NCBI RefSeq assembly: GCF_932526225.1
Contig: NC_064041.1
Location: 7,461,042 to 7,525,041 of the forward strand
Length of the DNA: 64,000 nucleotides
Source: Nematostella vectensis
Taxonomy: Eukaryota; Cnidaria; Anthozoa; Actiniaria; Edwardsiidae
Direction of reading: 5' to 3'
A program made the position numbers and the translations under genes. The notes beneath the pieces were generated by a model. The model saw only the letters and a program-made list of their open reading frames with translations. It did no database searches and was not told the DNA's origin. Positions 11,640 through 31,800 of the stretch are shown here, in pieces; the first letter of the stretch is position 1, and each line of letters opens with the position of its first letter.

Positions 11640-12492
11640 TTTATATTTCCTCGACCCGACTCTAAGAGTATAAGCTGTTGGATGCAAGTCATGATAGTGT
11701 AATGTAAACGAACGTTATTTGAATACAGTAGTTGTGTTTTACTAGGGTATTAGTGACCTTACGTAGAGACAGCATGGAGAAAGAGCCCCCAAAAACGAAC
11801 ACTTTTATCTTAAATCCGAAACTAGTTCCGATATGATTAACTAGCTTTTTTAAGTGTTTCACCCTAAATTTCTAATTGTAAGTGCAGCACACTTTTATAC
11901 TGTGTTACCCTCTTTAAAAAGCTACTACTACGAATACTTTCTAAGCTCATCGGAAATATGAAAGAAACAAAATAGTCCAAGATTTGAATTTTGCCAGTGT
12001 GGGCAAAATTTTTGTCTATTTCATATCACGGGGGCAAATGGAAGAGTTTGCAGCGGCTAAAACAGCTTAGAATGCTTAGAATGATAATTCATCGCGGAAT
12101 AGAACAGCAGCAGAGGTTAGTGAGGTATTACACCGTCAAACTACTGTTTTATTTTGAAGTCAGAATATTTATTTTAACAAAATTTGCAACAAGCTCGGTC
12201 CCCTCATAAAAACTCTGTAGTAGACCTTCTAACTCGCCGTGAGCCTGGGCTACCTGTGGTTATTCAAGGTATAAATTCCTTGCCTTAAACCATAGTTAAT
12301 AGTGGGATTGGTCACGGAACTGGTAAACTTCAAAGCGCTCCGTCACGTGGTTGCGTAGGTGCACAAGTCGAGCGTACAAGTACAAGAGTCGAGAATATAT
12401 ATTGAGTAAACGAAAAAACGTTGCTCTGTGCATCAATACCTCTTTTCGATCTTTTCAAAACTCCACCGTATTGACGCGACTTCAATTGAAGA
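11640..12492. other. Intergenic stretch; probable 3' UTR of the zinc-finger gene
   Basis: No coding exon was recognised. It lies just downstream (minus strand) of the zinc-finger stop codon at 12493. AATAAA-type signals on the minus strand (TTTATT on plus) occur around 12145-12175, so the right half may be 3' UTR. Confidence 0.4.
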
Positions 12493-22237
<9,745 letters not shown>

Positions 22238-22595
22238 CTTCTTCTTCGTGCAAATCACTGTCTAGACAAACCCGCATGGAGTTATGGGTAGGAGCTGGCA
22301 TGATCTGCCGTGGGTAGCGGTGAGCGAGCGAGCGCTTTTAGTAAAATAAATAACGTGAAACGGCGAGGACTGATATCCCCAATAAAAACAAGACATTTTA
22401 TCGAGATTATTTATCGTTGTACTTTTAACTTGGAGCCGAACTTGATCCTGGAGCCATTTTTGAGTTAGAAAGAAGAATCATATATTTATAGATACATACA
22501 AGAAAGGACCCTCACTTTGTGACGATTATAGAAGTACAAAAATATCGCATATACATATACATATCCATATCAAAGTAGTGTGTTTTTGTGTGTCT

Positions 22596-22626
<31 letters not shown>

Positions 22627-23990
22627 GGGGGGGGGGGAAAGCAAAGAAAAATTCACATGAAAAAAATCATTAATAGACTGTGCTAGCGTCCCGTCTTGGC
22701 CCGATTGGTGCCAATGTGTGTATGCTAGTGTGCTTCTAAAGTTCACATTTATGAAGAGACCGTTGTCGTTTTAGGGGTCATGGTTCAGTTTCTTTTCAGA
22801 AGCTTTCTCCATTGACTAAAGATGGTCACAGTCACTGTTTTTCTTTTCTGAATACAAAGTTTGCGAAGCACCTGCGGTACGGCAGCCCAAAAAATGACAA
22901 GAATCGTGCAGGTGTTCCAAATAAGTAATATATTAGTTTCCTTATATGGAAGTGACCTCGTCTGGGAAAAACGACAATTTTGGCTAAAATTTCTTGATAT
23001 GTTCGATTGTGCCCAAAAAATATTTATGCACGAAGGTCGTTGCATCTGGATCGACCAGCCAAGAAAGACTGAAAAGCCAAAGGATGAAGAAGGGCTCCAG
23101 TGCTTAAGAATGATAGCTTTTCATGCCATCCATACATTGTACATCTGCATAACAGGGATTTTTTTATGTTCTCACACTCTTGCACCAGCATTCCCATGGA
23201 TTTACCCCTGATGCATGATTTTATAGTACCTGGTTCTTTAAGAGGAGGCCCATTGCAAAGTCATTGGAACCATTTACATCCAATAAAAAAAAACAGTGAC
23301 AGTAATATAGCCTTTAATGGTTTAATGTTCAAAAGAGCAAAAAACACATACCTTTAAAGGGGCGTAGCCAGGGGGGCCATGGCCCTACAATAAAGATCTG
23401 GTCCAATAGAGCTATTACGCTTGAAACGAATATTCTTGAGATATTGCTGAATAAACGATTCTTTGTTCTTCTCAGCAATATATATAGATTTAGACTGCCT
23501 AAAAGCGGAGCCAGCAATGTTTTCCGATCCCATTATGAACTAGGGGTATGTCCCCATCAACCCCCCCCCCCCCCCCCCATCCATCCCCCAACCCCAACAA
23601 AGGCCAGACCTCAGTGAGGGACGTAACAGCAGGATTTTACACTTTGATTTTGATTCAGGTTCTCCACCTCCCTAAAATCAAACCCTTCTAAATGCCTAAA
23701 AATACATGGCTTCTAACTTTTACTTTTCCTATTATTATTAAATTATCTCCTCTCAATTTCCCTAGAGAATTCCCGCTACAAATAATCTAGGGCAATTATA
23801 TGTACTCTGATCTTATTATAGGGTTTTGCCTATTGTTTTTGCCACAAAATTATCCTTTTTCGGCGCTCAGCATGATAATTAACAAGGGTGGCCGTTTTCG
23901 TTTCCATGTCAGCAGAGAATTCGAGAATATACAAAAAAGCAGGTGCATGTTTTATCACTACCTTCTAGCTGCCAATGCATGGGTGGTTAA
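22238..23990. other. Upstream region of the zinc-finger gene and repeat debris
   Basis: The first 200 bp is probably 5' UTR and promoter. A GT tract leads into a long poly-G run (about 22608-22637). 22935-23035 is an inverted piece of dispersed family Q, matching 50740-50815. 23350-23590 contains a GGGGCGTAGCCAGGGGGG segment typical of short interspersed elements. No gene was recognised. Confidence 0.45.
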
Positions 23991-23991
23991 A

Positions 23992-24045
23992 ATGCCTCTC
24001 TCTTCGCTCTTCGTTGTTTCTTGCATTTTCCTTCTCTCGAATAAG
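23992..24045 (+). CDS. Possible signal-peptide exon (tentative)
   Basis: ATG at 23992 opens MPLSSLFVVSCIFLLSNK and then meets AAG|GTAATG, a plausible donor in phase 0. Hydrophobic, secretory-type residues plus a donor make this a candidate first exon of a secreted protein. It could belong to the modular F5/8C gene to the right, whose first recognised exon requires a phase-1 partner. An intermediate phase 0-to-1 exon would then be needed, and I did not find one. This is weak evidence only. Confidence 0.2.
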
Positions 24046-27000
24046 GTAATGTGGAAAACAGCTTCTTTCCTTATTAGTACTTATCTCTTTCATATCGAGG
24101 AGTAACGTTAAAGAAAATAACGTTAAAGTTGGGATAAAGTATTCAATGAGTCGCCTTCTTGATTACTTCTATATATTAGAGAAAATCTAATATAAATACA
24201 GAAAAAAAACTCTTAAACTGCTTTCTAGTTAGCATACTCTCGGTCCGTTTATCCGTGATAATTTGAAGGAAAAATGAGTCATTTTACAGTGGAATCGGAC
24301 CTCAATGGATGCCTCGTTTATACACATATTAAAAAAAATTTGACTATAATAATATGGAAAAAAAATGGAAGAATGCTTGACTTACAATGTTGTTTTCGTG
24401 AAAAGTATTTATTTACTACATTAGCCTCAATAGAAACGCTTTTTAGGTTCGCGGAATATTAAACGATTCAAGGCTTGTTTTATCTAATTAGTGTTGTTAT
24501 GCTTAGGCATTGGTTATTTAAATTAGTATATACTAGGCGGGAACGTCATAAGAATGCGCGCTCTGATTGGCTCGCTATCTCGGAATAATGTGACAGTATT
24601 CACCGCTAAAACCAGGAATAATAAGTCGATTCAAACAAATTTGTGAAATTACCATAAAAAAGACTTACTTTTAGCACCCGAAATTATCATGAAATTAAAA
24701 CAGCATTTTTGCTAAAATTGATTTAGATTTCTTTGAAGCCGGAAAATCGGCTTCAAACTCCCTGTGTTTTGACTATCCAACGCTATTCACTTCGCCTTCG
24801 GCTAATAATTGTTAAATATCTCATAACTGGGTGTTATAGAATGTTTTGCGTTTGTTCGCACCTGTTTTCAATATCGACCTTCGTCACCTTTTTAATTCTG
24901 AATACTAAGTATGCACCTGCTTGTCTTACAGGCCATGCGCAGTGTGCCAAAACCAGTTTCGCGTTTATTACTCGAGATAACATCTTATTCCAGATATGCC
25001 CAACAAACCAAACGTATTCCTCAGCCTCATTATTCTGCAGTAGACAATTATTTGTAGTCAATTGATTGTTATTCTAACATCGACGGATTCTTACCATAGT
25101 TATTGTCAGTGGGGCGTACCCAGGATTGGCTAATGGGGGGGGGGGGGGGGTGGGGGTTTGATGCGCTTCCACCCTGAGCACCCCCCTGTTTACGCGCCTG
25201 TAGCTCAACATTCATTTGTAATTCTTGCATTTCTTAGAGCAGTCAAATCAGTTATTACCGAATTATTAAAATCAGTCAGTATAAATAGGAGTTTACTGTA
25301 TAACATATTGCACTTGTAATAACAACAGCTTGCTGTGGAGGCTATCGAGTAAGTTCTGTTGCCCGCGTGAAGAAAATCCCTAGTTAAGGAAGAGGTCTAG
25401 TAGGGGTCCCCTTCTATCAGCCTCACCTTCTGAGAATCAGCTGATCGTTGTCTCCTAGAAATAGCTCGAGTACCTCCCTGCTAGCTAAGTAGAGTGTTTC
25501 CTTTCAATAAACGCTATTGTGAGCCAGCAACTTGCCTTTCGTCTTCTTACATCCCGTGCGCAATTTGAGCTAGTTCACCCCTATGAAACAGGCTTTCAAC
25601 ATTAGTTAAAAAATTAATTATAGAAAAATGCGTGGGTGTGTAATCCGAAAAAAAAGAAAATTAGACAATGATTTTTTGGGTAAACATTTTGTTGGGATAG
25701 GGGGTTGTGGGTGCTTGTACATAATTCAGAGCTGTAGCAGGCCATGTAAGATTGGGTGGTGCACAATACAGAAATATTAAGGAAATATTGGGGTAGGGGG
25801 ACCGCCACGCCCCTTCTGGTCATTTCCTTATAATTTTCGAAAATATCGTGGGTGGGGCACATGCCCCCAGTGCCCCACCCCCTGCTACGGCCCTGTTATT
25901 AGAGGCATCCTATGATTAAAATTGACACCACATGAATCCTTAGTTGTATAGAATAGGATGCGATTAGTTATGGCAACCGGGTAACTTTACAGCAGGGAAA
26001 CACACAAACTGACAACTGTTCATGCCAAGCGACCACATTTCACGCATTTTAGACTTTTGTATAATGAAATATTTTGTCTTTTCAGGTTCAATTGTCGCAG
26101 AGCGCAAGTGTCGAAAAAGGTAGAGTACCCTAATTACTCGAAAGCGTCTAGCGCCACCTCAAATAAGGGAGTGTACTTTAGAAGGGAAGTAACTGAAACT
26201 GACATTAATAAGAAAAAGGAAAGGAAGAAGGAATTTAAGAAATTCAAAGAAATTTTGAAGAAAATTTAAGAAATTTACCTAAATTTTCCTAAAACAGATT
26301 TTCATAGATATTATGTTAGACCGTATAGACCATATACATATTCATACCGATCTGTGATCTTTTTTTAGGACAGCATATAGATGTACAATACTGCAAATAA
26401 TAATATATATCTAAAATCAGGGGATGAGTTGGTAACCATCAAACAGGCTTGCAGGGATGAAAAAGTAGCTTGCTTTTTTTTCCACACGACAAGATATATC
26501 CCCCACTACATCCGTGTATCGAGCACTCTTCTATGAACGCCTATGAACGCCAAAAAGCACGTATTATATAGCGCTGGATGTCGACAGTTCAATCCCAGAT
26601 TTTTTAAGTGTCTCATTTGAATCTCCCGCATAACACACATTGTATAAGAGTAGTCTGGTTAATTGTGGTTGGTATTTTATTTTCTTCTTATTTTTTTTAT
26701 TATATATTAATTTTTATTTTTTTCATATTTTTATCGTAGAAAGTGAATATAAATGTATAATAACTGCACGAATGAAACAGTAACATTTTTTTACAAATCT
26801 TGCATGTTATATCTTTTACATATAAAAACTTTGAAAACTTTCGCATTTCGCGCTGAATTTTGTTATTACGCTAAGAAAAAAAGCACGATACTAAAATAAC
26901 AATCCGTTTCCTATTCTGTACAAAAAGTGAGAGCACACGAGTTTCATACTAGTGCAAGGGCTGTAAAAATAATTAAACTATTATTACGCGATTAAAAACT

Positions 27001-27262
27001 AGACCCATGCTAATGGGGAGGATAAAAAAACACGTTAGACAAGGATATAACCTTCGACAAGACTTCTTTTGCCGGAAGTACTAAAGCGCTAAATGAAACA
27101 GAGAAAATAAGAACTCACAATATACAAATAAGAGTATAAAATGAATCATCAATACTATTTTTACATTGTAGGCTTGGCGGACACAACATTGTAACGTTAT
27201 TCACTCCTTGCAGATTGTAAAAAAATACTTTTAATGCACTAGTCAATTGAAACCCTTACCCA
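24046..27262. other. Long non-coding stretch left of the retrotransposon
   Basis: AT-rich, with no supported gene. It contains repeat family Q (25107-25203, with a poly-G run) and family P (25795-25897). A segment around 25320-25550 has an LTR-like composition with CAATAAACG, but no second copy or target duplication was found. Confidence 0.45.
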
Positions 27263-27495
27263 TGTCAGAGCGCGATTTCCGGTCACTTGTTAGGAAAAGT
27301 CCTAGGCGTTCATGTAGCGCGCTCGCGCCGGCCTGGACCGGAGTCAGGCACCTTTGTCAGGACATGTTCAGTTATGTAATGGCGATCGAGCGTGTTGATA
27401 ATTACACAGCGCAAAATCTCGTCGAAATTGTGTGTTAAAGTAGTCTTTCTCCGCTCGGAAACCTTTGGAAATAGTCCCCGATTTCCCCTGCTACA
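27263..27495 (+). repeat. 5' LTR
   Basis: 233 bp, starting TGTCAGAGCG and ending CCCTGCTACA. Same length and, by eye, the same sequence as the 3' LTR. Left flank ends CCCA. Confidence 0.95.
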
Positions 27496-27498
27496 TTT

Positions 27499-27517
27499 TG
27501 GCGCCCAACGTGGGGCT
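27499..27517 (+). promoter_or_regulatory. Primer-binding site, tRNA-Lys type
   Basis: TGGCGCCCAACGTGGGGCT begins 3 nt after the 5' LTR. It is complementary to the 3' end of the tRNA-Lys(1,2) class, the same primer class used by several retroviruses (family knowledge). It primes minus-strand synthesis. Confidence 0.8.
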
Positions 27518-27531
27518 CGTTGAGTTAAATT

Positions 27532-28890
27532 ATGGAGATTACCGAAGAAGAAAAGATGAAAATCGAGCGCGATCGAGTTGTAAGTCTCCTTGGGGCAGAG
27601 ACCGAAGAAATCACTATCGAATCCCTGGTGGAGAAGTATACAGCTAAGTATAACTGTGGTTTAGAGTTATGGAAAGGGGAGTTTGTAAAAATTGAGGCAT
27701 TTCTAGCCCACTCGTGCAAAGCCAAAGTTACGGGCTCAAAGGTGATAATAATCAAGGAAGAACCAAAAACTGTTGCACCTACCACCACGATGCAATATTT
27801 TTCGAAACCACAGTTCTCACAGTTCTTTGGCTTTGTGCAGACCGATAAAGGGGTGTCGTACCGAGTATGGAGGTACGAAGTTGAAAGTGCACGAAAGGAG
27901 GCCATATATTCCAATGAATTAATAGCCGAGCAGATAAGGAAATCTCTTCAAGGAGAGGCAAAGAACAAAATAGTGGGTTTTGGGCCTGAGGCAACACTAG
28001 ATTCGATTCTAGACAGCCTAGACCAATTTTATGGGGATAATGGTTCCGTGCATGGGGACGAACTAATTTCACAAGCTTATAAGTTCAAGCAAGGGGAGCA
28101 TGAAGAAGTATCGGCTTTCGCATCCCGACTTGATACCCAATTACGTAAAGCCAAGGAACAAGGGGCAGAACTGTTAAAGGACGATGACGCCCTAAGCAAA
28201 CACCTAAGCTTAATATTTTGGGAGGGTCTGTTGTTCGGAATAAGGGACAAAGCGAGACATAAGAAAGATCAATGTAAGTCATTTAGCGAATTGATTGAGG
28301 CTGCCCGTTATGGGGAAAGGGAGTACAGAGTTAGCCATCCCACACATACAAGCGCCAGTTGTAAACAAGCTCAGACTTCTGCTGCAAAAAATCAGGCTCC
28401 CGCATGGCTCCCCGAAATTGTTGCCGCAGTGACCAGGGAGGTGAGGGATATTATGAAACCACAGGGGTCCCACTTTGAACAGTCCCAGCCCAAGGTCACC
28501 TCAGGCATGAAAAGCCAGGTTTACCAAACAACACCACCCAATTATTCATGGAACCCACCCCCAGCCACCTTTTATCCCCAACCACAGGGAGCCCAAGGCT
28601 ATCATTTGGGGCAACCACACCCATATCAGTATCAGCAATCTTACCAGTACTGGCCCTCTCAACATTCCAGCCAGATGTTTTCACCACAGGGCTCTGCCTT
28701 GCCTAGGACGAGAACATTGGGTGGGTCCTCCCCCCAGTCTCCTGTGCCAGAGTCACCACAGGTACCCCGTGAATATTTACCGACATGTTATCACGGTGGG
28801 GAACCCGGTCACATACAGAGAAATTGTACAAACATTCCATATTCGGGAAACAGGAAGGTGCCTTTGTGGAGGGGCAACCAAAGGCAGTAA
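27532..28890 (+). CDS. gag: Gag-like protein of the gypsy element
   Basis: 452 codons from the first ATG after the primer site. The N-terminal half is helical and charged and the middle is a capsid-like region (LDSLDQFYGDNGSVHGDEL...). Residues about 330-415 are Pro/Gln/Tyr-rich. Near the C-terminus is a nucleocapsid knuckle reading CYHGGEPGHIQRNC. The canonical pattern is C-x2-C-x4-H-x4-C; here the second cysteine is glycine (codon GGT at about 28794), so metal binding may be impaired. The ORF overlaps pol by about 100 nt in the -1 frame. Its product should form the particle that packages the element RNA. Confidence 0.9.
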   Translation: MEITEEEKMKIERDRVVSLLGAETEEITIESLVEKYTAKYNCGLELWKGEFVKIEAFLAHSCKAKVTGSKVIIIKEEPKTVAPTTTMQYFSKPQFSQFFGFVQTDKGVSYRVWRYEVESARKEAIYSNELIAEQIRKSLQGEAKNKIVGFGPEATLDSILDSLDQFYGDNGSVHGDELISQAYKFKQGEHEEVSAFASRLDTQLRKAKEQGAELLKDDDALSKHLSLIFWEGLLFGIRDKARHKKDQCKSFSELIEAARYGEREYRVSHPTHTSASCKQAQTSAAKNQAPAWLPEIVAAVTREVRDIMKPQGSHFEQSQPKVTSGMKSQVYQTTPPNYSWNPPPATFYPQPQGAQGYHLGQPHPYQYQQSYQYWPSQHSSQMFSPQGSALPRTRTLGGSSPQSPVPESPQVPREYLPTCYHGGEPGHIQRNCTNIPYSGNRKVPLWRGNQRQ

Positions 28891-31800
28891 ACTACCAGCC
28901 CCACATGATGACCGTTTTAAAGTCTTTGATTGGTGATGCAAATGAGTGTATTACATTTGTTAATGGGAGTCCATGTCTGGCACTTTTGGACACTGGGAGT
29001 CAAATTTCATCTATATCCCAATCATTTTATGAGAAACATTTAAAGAACTGTCCGTTAAACTCTGTTGACAATTTGATCAAACTCGTTGGGGCTGGGGGGG
29101 AGCAAGTCCCATACATAGGATATATCGAGGTTGAAGTTTCCTTTCCGGAAGAAGAGACAGGTGTTCATTTGGAGGAATGTGCTTTATTGTTGGTGGTACC
29201 AGACAATGATTACAACAAGCGCGTGCCCGCAGTTATTGGAACGAACATTGCAAAGGCATTCCATGTACGATGTAAGGAAAAGCATGGAGTTCAGTTTGTT
29301 CAAAGGGTACAAATCTCGTCTGCATGGAGAAGGGCTTATGCATCGCTCCACAAAAGGGAACATTTCAATACTAAGCAAAGCAACGGAAAAGTAGAAGTTA
29401 AATCCACGCTCCGTCATGATATTGTTATTGGTGCCCATCAGCGTACGGTGGTATGGGGTTTAACCCAGTCCTACCCTGGAGGGGACAGTTTGGCTATCTT
29501 AGAGACTGCCGGAGATAATAAGCTTCATCCAGATCTTACTGTTACAACTAGTCTTATCTCGCTTCGCGGAAATGGTGGGAAATGTAAAATCCCAGTCGAA
29601 GTCACGAACATATCTGATGAGCCGGTTGTTATCAAAGGGAGAACGAAATTAGCGTGCATTTCATTAGCTTCTGCTGTACACGAACCAATCATCGAACCTG
29701 ATAGGGGTAGTATTGGGGACATTGATAAAAGTAGTTTTCACGGGCTGTTTGATTTAAGTGGCGTCCAACTGAACTCTGACCAAAAGGAGAGAGTAAATAT
29801 CATGTTGAATCGCATGCAAGGAGCTTTCGCTAAAGATGCGCAAGATCTGGGCTGCACCGGCGTCATTGAACATGAGATCAATCTTTCTGATGATGGTCCT
29901 TTTAAAGAGACAACTAGGCGTGTTCCACCTGGACAACTTGAGGAATTCAAAAATGCGCTTAATGATATGCTTAACTCAGGTGTCATAAAAGAGTCGAAAA
30001 GTCCGTTCGCTTCCCCAGTAGTTCTCGTCCGCAAAAAAGACAACTCCTTAAGAGTATGCGTGGATTTCCGAAGACTGAACAGTAAAACGATCAAAGATTC
30101 CTATGCTATTCCCAGAGTCGTGGATACCCTTCAGTCCTTGAGGGGATCTAAGCTATTTTGTACTCTCGATCTACAAAGTGGCTATCTACAAGTTTGCATT
30201 TCCGAGAAAGATCAACCAAAGACCGCCATGACAACACCGTTCGGACTTTTCGAGTTTACTCGAATGCCGTTTGGACTCACAAATGCACCGGCCACGTTTC
30301 AACGGCTGATGGAACATTGTCTGCGAGATCTCAATTATAATACATGCGTCGTCTATATGGATGATGTCATTGTTTTTGCGAGGAATTTCGATGAAATGAT
30401 GGTACGTCTCGAGGAAGTTTTGACTCGACTCATGAAGTGTGGTCTAAAATTGAAACCATCCAAATGTAAACTCTTTCAGACACGTGTTAGATGTCTAGGT
30501 CATGTAGTGTCTGCAGAGGGAATCGAACCTGACCCTGAAAAGGTAGCTCCGTTACACGAATGGTTGTCGAACCCACCAAAGAACACAAAGGAACTGCAAA
30601 CCTTCTTAGGTTTTGCTAGCTACTATAGGTCGTTTGTCAAGAACTTCTCAAAAGTTGCAGAACCTTTGCGTCAGTTACTCATTACAGGACCAGCCAAGAA
30701 ACATAAACAATCCTCGCCACCTTCCTCGTTTACTTGGACCAGTGAATGCCAGTCAGCATTCGAGACATTGATTTCACATTTGACAAGTTCTCCTATTCTT
30801 GGCTACCCTGACTTCGAGTTACCTTTTATTCTGCATATAGACGCAAGTGGATCAGGTCTTGGAGCTGCACTCTACCAGAAGAAGCATAACAAGTTGCGGG
30901 TGATTGCGTATGGCAGCAGAGCTCTAACGCCTGCCGAACGAAACTACTCTGCTTATAGAAGGGAGTTCTTGGCTTTAAAATGGGCAGTGGCAGAAAAGTT
31001 CCGCGACTATCTGTATGGGGCAAAGTGTGATGTCTTAACGGACAGTAATCCATTAACTTACCTTGTATCATCTGCGAAACTGACCCCTACGGATCACCGC
31101 TGGCTTTCAGCTCTAGCCCCCTTTGATATCACCATAACATATCGCCAAGGAAAGTCAAATGGTGATGCGGACGGCCTGTCAAGAATACCACGAGAGGGGT
31201 CTGAACCCACCCCCGAGGATAAGGAAGACTACTTAAAGCCATTTCTTGAACGCCTTCAGACATCGGAAGAAGCGAGCACCTGCCCCAAAGAAGTATTTCA
31301 AGCTATAGTCCAATCACTAGTTGTAGACACTGACGACACTCCTGAATGGATCCCGGTTGCCGAGCAAGTTGGTGCCAGACCAGAAGCTGTTGCAGTAGAT
31401 TTCCAGGAACATCAACGTTTTGTCCCATCTTCTACTCCATTTATTTCAGAGAACGACTGGCCGAGATTACAGCAAGCAGACCCTGTGATCAGTAAAGTGC
31501 TACCTTTTGTTACTAGTGGTTTACCCCCGACAAGACGCGAACAAAGAAAGCTGAACTCAAATGCAGCGAGATTAGTAAAGGAATTCGAACGCTTGGTAGT
31601 GATTGATGGAACCTTGAAACGCCGCCGAGAGGTTGATGGGGAAACATCCTTACAACTGGTTTTGCCCTCAAAGTTTCACGCCCAAGTGCTTAAGGGTTTG
31701 CATGACGATGTTGGACATTTGGGTCGAGACCGTACTCAAGATCTGATTCAGTCTCGGTTTTACTGGCCCTTCATGGCCAGAGATGTCGAAGCGCATGTAT

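Noticed and set aside
22785..23211. ORFs on both strands (86 and 116 codons)
   Set aside because: The region is dispersed family Q sequence, also found at 50740-50815; no splice or protein motif.
25314..25550. Possible solo LTR with CAATAAACG and a TACA end
   Set aside because: No partner copy, no convincing target duplication and no inverted ends; composition alone is not enough.
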